50,988 nucleotides of DNA from UMGS1601 sp900553335. GTDB lineage: Bacteria > Bacillota > Clostridia > Oscillospirales > Ruminococcaceae. The stretch spans positions 1 through 50,988 of the forward strand of contig CALEUW010000023.1 in the NCBI GenBank assembly GCA_937920725.1. The letters run 5' to 3'. The notes beneath the pieces are model-generated. The model was not told the origin of the DNA. It ran no database searches and was given only the letters and a program-made list of their open reading frames with translations. Below, piece after piece: positions 16,580-25,094 of this stretch. The position numbers were made by a program, and so were the translations under genes. The number at the start of each line of letters is the position of its first letter. Position 1 is the first letter of the stretch.

Positions 16580-16948
16580 TCATCCTTTTTGTGGTTGCTT
16601 TAATGATTCCCATTCTTTTTCTTTAAATCCGACTAAAACCTTGTTTTCGTCAATTAAAATAGGACGTTTTACAAGCATTCCGTCAGACGCTAAAAGCTGT
16701 ATCTTTTCTTCATCACTCATGCTGCTAAGCTTGTCTTTAAGTCCAAGTGAGCGATAGATAAGACCGCTTGTGTTGAAAAATCGTTTTATGTCGAGTCCGC
16801 TTGAATGTATCCAATTTAAAAGCTCCTCTTTGGTAGGATTTTGCTCCTTTATGTTTCTGTCCTCATAGGGTACTCCGATACTGTCTAAAAAAGCCTTTGC
16901 CTTTTTGCAGGTCGTACATTTCGGGTAGTTTACAAACAGCATTTTCAT
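16580..16948 (-). CDS. ArsC/Spx family thioredoxin-fold protein
   Basis: 122 aa, AGGAGG upstream. The active-site motif is CTTC at about residues 12-15 in YPKCTTCKKAKAFLDSIGV, followed by YEDRNIKEQNPTKEEL and the C-terminal VKRPILIDENKVLVGFKEKEW with the conserved RP. This is the ArsC/Spx/YffB family. The CXXC form and short length match Spx-like or YffB-like members. Whether it binds RNA polymerase (Spx) or reduces a substrate cannot be told. First gene of the unit with the oxidised-base glycosylase, which suggests an oxidative stress role. Confidence 0.85.
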   Translation of the reverse strand: MKMLFVNYPKCTTCKKAKAFLDSIGVPYEDRNIKEQNPTKEELLNWIHSSGLDIKRFFNTSGLIYRSLGLKDKLSSMSDEEKIQLLASDGMLVKRPILIDENKVLVGFKEKEWESLKQPQKG

Positions 16949-16973
16949 TCCTCCTTTTGTTAGTTATATAGAT

Positions 16974-17002
16974 ATTATACTGCGTTTTAGCGCAGCGGTC
17001 AA
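16974..17002 (-). promoter_or_regulatory. Promoter of the ArsC/Spx-like gene with spacer palindrome
   Basis: On the minus strand TTGACC (17002-16997), 17-nt spacer, TATAAT (16979-16974). CTGCG-TTTTAG-CGCAG at 16979-16994 is an inverted repeat filling most of the spacer, a plausible operator. Confidence 0.7.
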
Positions 17003-17004
17003 TA

Positions 17005-17033
17005 TAGACAATCGCAATAATATTTGTTATACT
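17005..17033 (+). promoter_or_regulatory. Divergent promoter of the FliB-like gene
   Basis: TAGACA (17005-17010), 17-nt spacer, TATACT (17028-17033) with a TG one base before the -10. Its -35 is only 2 nt from the -35 of the opposite promoter. Confidence 0.6.
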
Positions 17034-17052
17034 TATTGGAGAGGTGAGAAAA

Positions 17053-18063
17053 ATGAAAAGGGTAGCTCCTGATTACTATAAAAGATTTGTCTGCACAGCG
17101 GATAAGTGCAGAGATAACTGCTGCAGAGTAGGTTGGCGTATAGCAGTAGACGATGATACATATAAAAGCTATATAAGCCGAACGGAGGATATTTTTAAAA
17201 GATTTTACAGGGATATTGAGTCGGACAGCGAGGGGTATTTTATACATGGCGGATGCTGTTCTATGTTGCGTGACGACGGGCTTTGCGAGATAGCACTGAG
17301 GTTTGGTGAAGAGAATCTCGGATATATCTGCAAAATGCACCCAAGATATATAAACGAATATTCTGATATAGAAGAATACGGAATAGGACTTGCCTGCGAA
17401 GAAGCGGCAAGGCTTATAATGACAGATGAAAATCCGAATTTATACGATGTAAATGAGGAAATAAATTCTAAAACGGAAGAGCTTACCGATAGGCTTATAG
17501 ACACGAGAAAAAAGCTTATTGATTTTGTTTTGGAAAACGGCAGAGTAGAGGATAAAGTCGCAGGAGCATTAATTTATGCCGAAAAAATCGCTCCGCTTGC
17601 TGCAAACGGTGAATATGAAAAAGTTAAAGGTGTGACTCTTGAAACACTGACGATTGATAGCAAGCGTTCCTATGAGAATATCGCAGAAATACTTGATGTG
17701 TTTAAAGGTCTTGAGGTGCTTGACGAAGAATGGATAGAAATGCTTGATAGCGCCAAAAAGGATATTAAGGCAGAAGAGAGTAAATCTGACGATGAGCTTA
17801 AGCGGATATTCTGTTATTTTTTATACCGTTATTTTGTTTTGTATTCACTTGACGGCGATATGCTCGGAGCGGTGAAGCTTGCCGCGATAAGCGTTATATT
17901 ACTGCGTGAACTTTTTTGCGGGAAAGATCAGGAAGAGCGTATTTGTATAGCTCATATGTATTCAAAGGAAATAGAGTATGACGATGAAAATTTATCAAGC
18001 CTAATGTTTGATTTTTTTGTGAACGAGGTTTTTGAAACAGAGGAAATTATAAAAATGCTGTAG
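17053..18063 (+). CDS. FliB-like protein (flagellin lysine-N-methylase family)
   Basis: 336 aa from ATG 17053 with GGAGAGGTGAG upstream; GTG 17044 would consume it. The N-terminus VAPDYYKRFVCTADKCRDN, followed by CC and VGWRIAVDD, then CCSMLRDDGLCEI and GYICKMHPRYI, shows the Cys-rich pattern of the FliB/YkgJ-like family, which probably binds an Fe-S cluster or metal. Salmonella FliB methylates flagellin lysines. No flagellar gene is near, and stand-alone copies of this family are frequent in Clostridia, so the substrate may be something else. The C-terminal 150 residues are helical and acidic. Diverges from the ArsC/Spx-like gene. Confidence 0.75.
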   Translation: MKRVAPDYYKRFVCTADKCRDNCCRVGWRIAVDDDTYKSYISRTEDIFKRFYRDIESDSEGYFIHGGCCSMLRDDGLCEIALRFGEENLGYICKMHPRYINEYSDIEEYGIGLACEEAARLIMTDENPNLYDVNEEINSKTEELTDRLIDTRKKLIDFVLENGRVEDKVAGALIYAEKIAPLAANGEYEKVKGVTLETLTIDSKRSYENIAEILDVFKGLEVLDEEWIEMLDSAKKDIKAEESKSDDELKRIFCYFLYRYFVLYSLDGDMLGAVKLAAISVILLRELFCGKDQEERICIAHMYSKEIEYDDENLSSLMFDFFVNEVFETEEIIKML

Positions 18064-18085
18064 GATTTTTTGAGAAGTAAAAAAT

Positions 18086-18124
18086 AACCGCCTGTGCATT
18101 GGCATTGCTCAGGCGGTTTCGGTT
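18086..18124. terminator. Bidirectional terminator between FliB-like gene and eno
   Basis: AACCGCCTG (18086-18094) pairs perfectly with CAGGCGGTT (18110-18118), with T-rich sequence following. On the minus strand the stem is followed by ATTTTTTAC. It serves both convergent genes. Confidence 0.75.
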
Positions 18125-18127
18125 TTG

Positions 18128-19381
18128 TCAGAACAAATCCCCATAGAAGGAAAACGGCGAAAGAATTTCTTCAATTTTTAAAAGACGATTGTATTTTTCA
18201 ACTCTTTCCGAACGGCATGGCGCACCGGTTTTGATCTGTCCTGCGTTAATTGCAACGGCAAGGTCTGCGATAAAGGTATCGGCAGTTTCTCCCGAACGAT
18301 GGGAGATTATTGTTTTATATGCCGCTCCCTTTGCGGTGTGAATGGTATCTAGCGCATCGGTAAGTGTTCCTATTTGATTGACCTTTACTAAAATTGCATT
18401 TGCATATCCCTCTTTTATTCCGTCAGAAAGTCTGTTTTTGTTTGTCACAAACAAATCATCTCCAACGATTTGAAGTCTGTCCCCTGTCTTTTGGGTAAGC
18501 GTTTTAAAGCCTTCGTAATCCTCTTCTCCTAATGGATCCTCAACAGAAATGATAGGGTAATCCAGAGTGAGCTTCTCGACATATTCGATAAGCTCATCGG
18601 TAGAGAGCTGAAGCTTCTTTTTCGGAAGAAAATATCCGCTATCGGTTTTCCATTCGCTTGCCGCCATATCAAGAGCCAGCTTAAAATCCTTTTCGGTATT
18701 ATAGCCTGAAAGCTTTATTGCTTCAATAATAAGCTCTATAGCTTCCCGTTCGTCCTTCAGATCGGGAGCGAAGCCTCCTTCATCTCCAACGGTAGAAGCA
18801 AGGCCTTTTTGCTTTAAAAGAATTCCTAAGTTATGATAAACCGAAACACTTGCTTCAAGGGCGGTTGAAAACTTTGTAAACCCTACCGGCATTATCATAA
18901 ATTCCTGAATATCCAAGTTGTTTGCAGCGTGCGCCCCGCCGTTTAGAATATTGAGCATAGGAACGGGAAGCTTTGCGCCGTTTCCGAGATGTTCAAAAAG
19001 CGGAATATTGTTAGATTTTGCTGCCGCCCTTGCAAACGCAAGTGATATAGAAAGAATTGCGTTTGCCCCGAGGGCTTTGAGATTGTCCGAGCCGTCCATT
19101 GCCTTAAGAGTGCTGTCAAGCTCTTTTTGGGAAAATTCGGTTGAGCAAATCTGTGGTGCGATAACGTTGTTTACATTTGAAATTGCCGTTAAAACTCCTT
19201 TGCCGCCGTACCTGTTCTTGTCGTTATCTCTTAGTTCTACCGCTTCAAATTTTCCGGTAGAAGCTCCGGACGGAACACTTGCGGACGAGGTAGTTCCGTC
19301 ATAAAGAGTTATGGTTGTGCGAATTGTAGGGTTCCCTCTTGAATCTAAAATTTCTCTGGCTTTTACTTCTTTGATTCTCAT
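18128..19381 (-). CDS. eno: Enolase
   Basis: 417 aa, GGAGG 8 nt before ATG. Converts 2-phosphoglycerate to phosphoenolpyruvate in glycolysis. Motifs: AREILDSRGNPT (8-19), SVPSGASTGKFEA, GANAILSISLA, NGGAHAANNLDIQEFMI, VGDEGGFAPDL, ISVEDPLGEEDYEG with a Mg ligand Asp, IVGDDLFVTN, LVKVNQIGTL with the catalytic Lys, and SHRSGETADTFIADLAV. It is somewhat short (usual 420-435) but complete. It follows ypeB by 14 nt on the same strand, so it may be read partly from the ypeB promoter, an odd partnership for a glycolytic gene. Confidence 0.97.
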   Translation of the reverse strand: MRIKEVKAREILDSRGNPTIRTTITLYDGTTSSASVPSGASTGKFEAVELRDNDKNRYGGKGVLTAISNVNNVIAPQICSTEFSQKELDSTLKAMDGSDNLKALGANAILSISLAFARAAAKSNNIPLFEHLGNGAKLPVPMLNILNGGAHAANNLDIQEFMIMPVGFTKFSTALEASVSVYHNLGILLKQKGLASTVGDEGGFAPDLKDEREAIELIIEAIKLSGYNTEKDFKLALDMAASEWKTDSGYFLPKKKLQLSTDELIEYVEKLTLDYPIISVEDPLGEEDYEGFKTLTQKTGDRLQIVGDDLFVTNKNRLSDGIKEGYANAILVKVNQIGTLTDALDTIHTAKGAAYKTIISHRSGETADTFIADLAVAINAGQIKTGAPCRSERVEKYNRLLKIEEILSPFSFYGDLF

Positions 19382-19395
19382 AAATTATCCTCCAG

Positions 19396-20730
19396 TTAAA
19401 CAGTAAGCGTTCCGTTTTCGTTTTCAATCAAAATAAGAATTTGTTCTTCCGCTCCCGTTTCACAGTTTATATAAACTAAAACATCGGCGTCATTTTCACC
19501 CTTGGTTTTAAATTCATAGCATAAAAGCTCAGAACCCGTTCCCGTAGGTATAACAACCTTCTGCGATGAAACTACAGTTAATTTAGGAGATACTTTTTCT
19601 GTTGCCTCATCTAATGTTTTTTCAGGACTTTTAAAGGATCTTTCATAGTGGTTTGCTATATAACCCCTTGCGTCAAAGCCTAAAATTTCTCCGTTGTCCA
19701 GTGCGACAGATACTTTTATAAGATCGGGATAGTATAATACGCCGTCCTTGGAATATGCGAAATTTATAGTAAGAATGTTGTTGTATGCTTCGTAGTAGGT
19801 TTCTTTCATGTTGTCGATATCAAGCTCTCCGAGATAGCTTTGCGCATATCTCACAGCTTCTTCGTTTAAAATATTACTTTCGGTAACTTCTCGGCTTTTC
19901 AGCATATATGAGCATAATCCGCCGTTAATTGTTATTGCACAGGTTGTATCCGAAGTCCTGAAAAGATACGCAGGCATACTGCTTTGCTCTGTAGTGTAGT
20001 AAACTAGGTTGTCCGTCTGTACTCTTGAGATCTCTGCGGCACGAGCTTTGGCTTTTTCTTTTGTTACAATAGCTTTTCCTTTGATAAGCTCTGGAGCTTT
20101 TACCAAAAGATGATCGGAATACGGTCCGTCATAAATAAGTGTCGGATAATTATCAAAGGTAGAGTCAAGCTCTTCAAATGAGGCGTTATTTGTTTCGTTT
20201 TCCTTAAACGAGCTGCTGTTTATAGCTGCTATCTTATCATAGGTCAGTACTCCGCCGTCATTTATCGCTTTTTCTACTTGCCATAGCTTGTCTTTAAGAT
20301 CTACAGAAAGATCATACAGCTTTTTCAGAGTGTCATATTCTTCGTCTGTAAGCGTGCTTCCGTCTGATAGCTTTTTAGCAAGGGAAGTTGAGTAATTTCC
20401 AACCTGTGAGAAGAACTTGTATGTGTCTTCCAGATTAAGCTCTCCGATAGGGAGCTGAGAAAGGCAGCTTTTTGCGGTCGCAGCGTCACGGGACAGCGAG
20501 TTTGAAATCTCCTCAAGCATTTTCGCATCGTTTGAATACATGCTTTTTTCAAGATTTACACTTACGTTATCAGCGCTTAAGGATAAATCCTCAACTGCTC
20601 TGAGATAACCATATTCAAGCGCAAGCTGTGCTTCGTCAGCTTTGTTCATAAGGCATAGATTTTGTATGATGAGTACAATTGCTATAGCAGATATAAAGGT
20701 TATAAACCTTACTTTTGTTCTTTTCTTCAA
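19396..20730 (-). CDS. ypeB: Spore germination protein YpeB
   Basis: 444 aa from TTG 20730 with GGGAGTGATC upstream. An N-terminal signal anchor (about residues 8-27, FITFISAIAIVLIIQNLCLM) precedes a helical domain (30-180) and C-terminal PepSY-type repeats (about 215-444; VTKEKAKARAAEIS, EEAVRYAQSYLGE, ILGFDARGYIANHYERS). YpeB is needed for stable incorporation of the cortex-lytic enzyme SleB into the spore. In Bacillus and many Clostridia sleB lies directly upstream; here the gene upstream is a divergent cysteine desulfurase and no SleB is in the window. It signals that the organism sporulates or had sporulating ancestors. Confidence 0.88.
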   Translation of the reverse strand: MKKRTKVRFITFISAIAIVLIIQNLCLMNKADEAQLALEYGYLRAVEDLSLSADNVSVNLEKSMYSNDAKMLEEISNSLSRDAATAKSCLSQLPIGELNLEDTYKFFSQVGNYSTSLAKKLSDGSTLTDEEYDTLKKLYDLSVDLKDKLWQVEKAINDGGVLTYDKIAAINSSSFKENETNNASFEELDSTFDNYPTLIYDGPYSDHLLVKAPELIKGKAIVTKEKAKARAAEISRVQTDNLVYYTTEQSSMPAYLFRTSDTTCAITINGGLCSYMLKSREVTESNILNEEAVRYAQSYLGELDIDNMKETYYEAYNNILTINFAYSKDGVLYYPDLIKVSVALDNGEILGFDARGYIANHYERSFKSPEKTLDEATEKVSPKLTVVSSQKVVIPTGTGSELLCYEFKTKGENDADVLVYINCETGAEEQILILIENENGTLTV

Positions 20731-20847
20731 AAATGATCACTCCCGAAAAATAAGTTTTGTTTTGGTTTTTAAGGCGAAATAACTGCCTTAGATTTGAATT
20801 TAAGGTTAGTATTAACATAATTTCCGAAAAATATACGTTTTAGCGGA

Positions 20848-20876
20848 TTGAAAAAAAGGGACAAGTATGATAAAAT
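20848..20876 (+). promoter_or_regulatory. Promoter of the cysteine desulfurase-thiI unit
   Basis: TTGAAA (20848-20853), 17-nt spacer, TAAAAT (20871-20876), 41 nt before the TTG start. Confidence 0.65.
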
Positions 20877-20917
20877 AAAATTGGTTTCATTTTTGAGAGC
20901 AAAGAGGGTTTTAAAAA

Positions 20918-22057
20918 TTGATATATTTTGACAATTGTTCAACAACAAAGCCTTGCCAGCAAGCGGTAAAGGCTGCGGAGGCAGCTCTGAAAGATACATG
21001 GGGCAATCCATCGAGCCTTCATAAAATGGGAGTAAATTCGGAGATGCTTGTGAAAGATGCAAGAAGTATTATTGCAAAGGCATTAAATGCTGATGAGAAT
21101 GAAATTACTTTTACATCCGGAGCTACGGAGAGTAATAATACCGCAATTTTTTCTGCTGCGCTGACAAAGGGCAAACGCAGAAAGAAAATTATTACCACAG
21201 CTTTCGAGCATCCAAGCGTAGCAGAGCCTATTAAAAGACTTGAAGAGCAAGGCTTTGAAGTTGTAAGAATATTTCCTGGTAAGGACGGAGTTATAAACCC
21301 GAGCGACATTTTGACTCAAATAGACAGAAATACGCTTTTAGTATCTTTGATGCTTGTAAACAATGAAACCGGAGTAATAACCGATGTTTCAAAAATATTT
21401 AAAGCTATAAAAATGAGAGATAAGGAGATATATACGCATACCGACGCTGTTCAGGGATTTATGAAAATTAATATTAACTCAAAAACAATGTCTGCGGATA
21501 TGATCTCGGTCAGCGGTCATAAGGCTTATGCTCCAAAGGGAATAGGAGCGCTTTACATAAAGAAAGGTGTGAACCTTTTGCCGTTTATTATCGGCGGAGG
21601 ACAGGAATCGGGAAGGCGCTCAGGAAGTGAATCGACAGTTTTAATAAATGCGTTCGGCGCTGCTGTAAATGCTCATGTGAACGATATTATCTCTCGTTTT
21701 GATAAAGCTGAGCTTTTAAGAGAATATCTCAAGGAGAGCGTTAAAAATGTAGAGGGCGTTTATCTTCATGAATTTGAAAATTCACTTCCTTACATAAACA
21801 GCCTTACGGTTGAGCATTACAAAAGTGAAACGCTTCTTCACTTTTTAGAGGCAAAGGAAATTTACGTTTCCTCAGGCTCTGCTTGTTCAAAAGGAAAAAA
21901 GAGCGAGGTTTTAAAGGCGTTTGGATATAACGATTCACAGCTTGAATCTACTCTTCGGGTAAGCTTTTGTGCGGACAACACAACTGAGCAAATTGATGAA
22001 TTTGTAAATGCTGTAAAAGAAGCGAAGAAAAGGTTGATAGCAATTGACAATGGATAA
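20918..22057 (+). CDS. Cysteine desulfurase (NifS/IscS family)
   Basis: 379 aa from TTG with AAAGAGGG upstream. A PLP enzyme that takes sulfur from cysteine. YFDNCSTTKPCQQAV is the family N-terminus, FTSGATESNNTAI binds PLP, THTDAVQGFMKI and SGHKAYAPKGIGALY follow with the Schiff-base Lys, and YVSSGSACSKGKK holds the catalytic Cys near residue 321. It sits before thiI, the usual pairing (NifZ-ThiI in Bacillus), so its sulfur probably goes to 4-thiouridine in tRNA. The last residues (AIDNG) are encoded by DNA that matches interspersed repeat A: the repeat has run into the gene end. Confidence 0.92.
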   Translation: MIYFDNCSTTKPCQQAVKAAEAALKDTWGNPSSLHKMGVNSEMLVKDARSIIAKALNADENEITFTSGATESNNTAIFSAALTKGKRRKKIITTAFEHPSVAEPIKRLEEQGFEVVRIFPGKDGVINPSDILTQIDRNTLLVSLMLVNNETGVITDVSKIFKAIKMRDKEIYTHTDAVQGFMKININSKTMSADMISVSGHKAYAPKGIGALYIKKGVNLLPFIIGGGQESGRRSGSESTVLINAFGAAVNAHVNDIISRFDKAELLREYLKESVKNVEGVYLHEFENSLPYINSLTVEHYKSETLLHFLEAKEIYVSSGSACSKGKKSEVLKAFGYNDSQLESTLRVSFCADNTTEQIDEFVNAVKEAKKRLIAIDNG

Positions 22058-22134
22058 TTGGCAATTTAATGCGGAGCTGTGCCGGAATGTGCCTTAAATC
22101 TCAACGTCCGAATTAATTATGCATTACGAATTAA
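22042..22134 (+). repeat. Interspersed repeat A, copy 3 (partial)
   Basis: Bases 22042-22058 are the reverse complement of 241-257. GTGCCGGAATGTGCCTTAAA and ATCTCAAC then GTCCGAATTAATTA resemble the copy at 140-195. The element overlaps the last codons of the desulfurase gene. Confidence 0.5.
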
Positions 22135-22153
22135 AAACAGGGAGTGAATTTAA

Positions 22154-23326
22154 ATGAATGAAATGCTGCTTTTAAAATACGGTGAAATCGCTCTGAAAGG
22201 TCAGAACAAAAAAACCTTTGAGGATATTCTGCTCAAAAACATAAAGAGAAGACTTAAAAAGCTCGGCAGTTTTGAATATAACCGAGCGCAGTCTACGGTA
22301 TATATTAAACCGCTTGAAGAGGTTGATATCGACCTTGTATTGGAAAGACTTTCAAAGGTTTTCGGAATAGCTAAAATCTGCAAGGCAATAATATGTGAAA
22401 AGGATTATGAAAATATTTCAAAGACAGCAGTACCTTATCTGGAGGACGCTTTGTTCGGCGCAAAAACCTTTAAGGTTGAGGCTAAAAGAAGCGATAAAAG
22501 TTTTCCTATGAAATCTCCTGAGCTTCAAAGAGAGCTTGGAGGGGATATACTTTCAGCTTATCCGCATCTTAAGGTTGATGTTCACAACCCCGAGGTCACG
22601 GTGACGGTTGAAATAAGAGAGGAAAACGCTTTTGTTCATGCGCTTAAAATAGACGGAGCAGGCGGCATTCCCGTAGGAACTTCCGGAAAAGCTATGCTTT
22701 TGCTTTCGGGGGGAATTGATTCACCTGTCGCAGGATATATGATGTCAAAAAGAGGAGTAATTGTAGACGCTGTTCATTTTGAGGCTCCTCCTTATACATC
22801 CGAGAGAGCAAGAATGAAGGTTGAAAAGCTTGCAAAAATTATGAGTGAATACTGCGGAGCAATAAATTTTCACTGTGTTCCGTTTACGAGGATTCAGGAG
22901 GTTATAAAAGAAGAGTGCCCCGAGGAGCTTTTTACAATTATTATGCGCCGTATTATGATGGAAATAGCTCAGAGAATTGCTAAAAGCGAGGAAGCCAATT
23001 GTTTGGTCACGGGGGAAAGCATCGGTCAAGTCGCAAGCCAGACTATGTATGCTATGGTTTGCACAGACGCTGTGTGCAGTATGCCTGTTTTCCGCCCGCT
23101 TATAGGAATGGATAAGACCGAGATAGTTGAGATTTCCAGAAAAATCAATACATACGAAACATCTATAGAACCTTATGAGGATTGCTGTACGGTATTTACA
23201 CCAAGACACCCCAAAACAAGACCACAGCTTGAGGACGTAGAAAAAGCTCAGGCGGCGTATGATTTTGAATCTCTTATAAGGGAATCGATTGAGGGTACAA
23301 AATCGTATATAATCAAGTCGTTTTAA
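22154..23326 (+). CDS. thiI: tRNA 4-thiouridine sulfurtransferase ThiI
   Basis: 390 aa, GGGAGTGA upstream. It adenylates U8 of tRNA and transfers sulfur from the desulfurase; it may also feed thiamine thiazole synthesis. Residues about 1-60 are the NFLD domain (LLLKYGEIALKGQNKKTFE), about 60-165 the THUMP domain, and about 175-380 the PP-loop ATPase (LLSGGIDSPVAGYMMSKRG). Catalytic Cys candidates lie in CCTVFTPRHPKTRP near residue 345. There is no C-terminal rhodanese domain, as in Bacillus ThiI, so the mechanism differs from the E. coli enzyme. Confidence 0.95.
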   Translation: MNEMLLLKYGEIALKGQNKKTFEDILLKNIKRRLKKLGSFEYNRAQSTVYIKPLEEVDIDLVLERLSKVFGIAKICKAIICEKDYENISKTAVPYLEDALFGAKTFKVEAKRSDKSFPMKSPELQRELGGDILSAYPHLKVDVHNPEVTVTVEIREENAFVHALKIDGAGGIPVGTSGKAMLLLSGGIDSPVAGYMMSKRGVIVDAVHFEAPPYTSERARMKVEKLAKIMSEYCGAINFHCVPFTRIQEVIKEECPEELFTIIMRRIMMEIAQRIAKSEEANCLVTGESIGQVASQTMYAMVCTDAVCSMPVFRPLIGMDKTEIVEISRKINTYETSIEPYEDCCTVFTPRHPKTRPQLEDVEKAQAAYDFESLIRESIEGTKSYIIKSF

Positions 23327-23336
23327 CGGCTTTTAT
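23312..23336 (+). terminator. Weak hairpin at the thiI stop
   Basis: AAGTCGTT and AACGGCTT flank TT with one mismatch or wobble and are followed by TTATG. The T-run is short, so termination would be partial. Confidence 0.3.
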
Positions 23337-23484
23337 GTAAAAAATCGGCAGGTGGCTTTCAGGGAACAAAAGTGATATGTTTTGCGGGAAAACAATTTGG
23401 TTAATAAATTTATCAAATTAATCTTTTGAAAATATTTGTACAGAAAAGTATGTGCAAAATCGAGTAAAAAGGCGGTGAATAAGA

Positions 23485-24027
23485 GTGCAATATGACAAAA
23501 GTGACAAATTGATTACAAATAGTATTGACACTACTGCCGTAAAAGTGGTAAAATGGTTATCAGAGCATGGGTTCACCATAGCGTTTGCAGAGAGCTGTAC
23601 CGGCGGAATGCTTAGCGAAGCTATTACTTCGGTAAGCGGCGCAAGTAAGGTTTATGAATGCGGAATATGCTCTTATTCAAACAGAATAAAAGAAAGTGTT
23701 CTTGGAGTTAAAAGCTCAACATTAAATGAATACGGAGCGGTGAGCGAGCAGACGGCTATAGAAATGGCAAACGGAGTTAAAATGCTGGCGTCCAGTAACA
23801 TAGCAGTCGGAGTTACCGGAATCGCAGGACCTGACGGCGGAACAGATAAAAAGCCTGTGGGAACTGTCTGGGTTTCTATAGCGACCGATAATAAAACGTT
23901 TGCAAAAAATCTTATGCTCTATAACAGGGGAGAAAACTTAAAAAGGGAAACCATTAGACGGCTTACAACCTATGAGGCGCTCAAAATGGTATTGAAAGCG
24001 CTTGGCGAAGAAAATGAATCGAGGTAA
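23485..24027 (+). CDS. CinA C-terminal domain protein (NMN deamidase type)
   Basis: 180 aa from GTG with AAGGCGGTGA upstream. Signature: FAESCTGGMLSEAITSVSG (about residues 31-49), YSNRIKESVLGV, GAVSEQTAIEMA, and VGVTGIAGPDGGTDKKPVG with the conserved GP-GG loop. This is the CinA/PncC amidohydrolase that recycles nicotinamide mononucleotide to nicotinate mononucleotide. The N-terminal MoCF-like domain of full CinA is absent, so it corresponds to stand-alone PncC. It is 5 nt before srtB and probably co-transcribed. Confidence 0.9.
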   Translation: MQYDKSDKLITNSIDTTAVKVVKWLSEHGFTIAFAESCTGGMLSEAITSVSGASKVYECGICSYSNRIKESVLGVKSSTLNEYGAVSEQTAIEMANGVKMLASSNIAVGVTGIAGPDGGTDKKPVGTVWVSIATDNKTFAKNLMLYNRGENLKRETIRRLTTYEALKMVLKALGEENESR

Positions 24028-24032
24028 AGCAT

Positions 24033-25094
24033 ATGTCAATAAAAAATGAACTTTCAGCTCTCCCGTCAAAGGACGATACTAACTTCTTTTTAAGAGTAAT
24101 TAAATATTTTGTTCCGTGGAGAGGAGATACGGTTTCCGATCTTTTCAGAAAATTTATATTCGTTGTGTCACTGGTGGTTTTTTCTATATCGGTTTCACAG
24201 CTTATAGATTTCTATTACGGAAATGAAGAGAGCAAAAACGAAATACTGTCGCTTCAGGAGCTTGCTCCGAAGGCAGAGGCCGAGAAAACAACTCTTCCTG
24301 CGAATGTTGTCGTTCCGAATAATATGCTTCCGCAGTGGTACGATCTTTATTCGCTTAATCAGGACGTTGTAGGTTGGCTTAAAATAGACTCGTTCCGCTC
24401 TGATCCTGATGATGAAAAGACCTGTTATGTAAATCATCCGGTGCTTCAGTATAAGGATAACGATTACTATCTTTACAAAAATCCTTATAAGGAATATTGT
24501 CAGTGGGGATCGCTTTTTGCGGATTACTATTACCCTATAACGGGATATGAGCGAGCTGACAACATAGTGATTTACGGACATAACATGAGGAGTCTTGGCG
24601 TTATGTTTACTCATCTTCACGAGTATAAGAGAGGCGTTGACTTCCTTAAAGAAAATGCTATAATTGATTTCGATACGATATATACAAGCGGAGATCAGTA
24701 TGTAATTGTCGCTGCTTTTATCGGAACGAGTGAAAAGAAGCAAGATACTGATGCAATGTTTGATTACTGGAGATACGGAAATTTTGATTCGGACGCAGAT
24801 GAGCATTACAGCTTTGAAAACTTTTATAAGGGGATTACTGAAAGAAGCTGGTATTCAAGCAATATAGACTGCACTGCGGATGATGAATATATAACTCTTT
24901 CTACCTGTTCAAACGAGGTCAAGGGATTAAGATGGGTTATTACAGCGAGAAAAATCAGAGCTGATGAAACCCAAAAAGACATAAATAAGATGATAGCGTC
25001 ATATAAAAAGAAAGACGACAAAGATATAAAGCTGCCGTCTTCATGGGTAAACGTATGGGGACAGGTTACTATGTATAAGGGCTGGGATTATTAA
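24033..25094 (+). CDS. srtB: Class B sortase
   Basis: 353 aa type II membrane protein: cytoplasmic 1-38, one membrane helix about 40-58, extracellular catalytic domain about 95-310. Catalytic residues are readable: His183 in IVIYGHNM, Cys292 in LSTCSNE, and Arg300 in KGLRWVIT. Sortase B enzymes cleave a sorting motif and link proteins to peptidoglycan or polymerise pili. I see no protein with an LPxTG/NPxTN motif plus membrane tail in the window. The neighbours (3D and SpoIID wall proteins) fit an envelope role but are not obvious substrates. Confidence 0.9.
   Translation: MSIKNELSALPSKDDTNFFLRVIKYFVPWRGDTVSDLFRKFIFVVSLVVFSISVSQLIDFYYGNEESKNEILSLQELAPKAEAEKTTLPANVVVPNNMLPQWYDLYSLNQDVVGWLKIDSFRSDPDDEKTCYVNHPVLQYKDNDYYLYKNPYKEYCQWGSLFADYYYPITGYERADNIVIYGHNMRSLGVMFTHLHEYKRGVDFLKENAIIDFDTIYTSGDQYVIVAAFIGTSEKKQDTDAMFDYWRYGNFDSDADEHYSFENFYKGITERSWYSSNIDCTADDEYITLSTCSNEVKGLRWVITARKIRADETQKDINKMIASYKKKDDKDIKLPSSWVNVWGQVTMYKGWDY

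Noticed and set aside
23500..23519. WalR-like box (TGTAAT-CAATT-TGTCAC, minus strand) in the CinA-like gene
   Set aside because: The second half-site misses the consensus and the site lies inside the coding region.
24195..24806. 203-codon frame opposite srtB
   Set aside because: It mirrors a complete sortase domain and has no recognisable features of its own.
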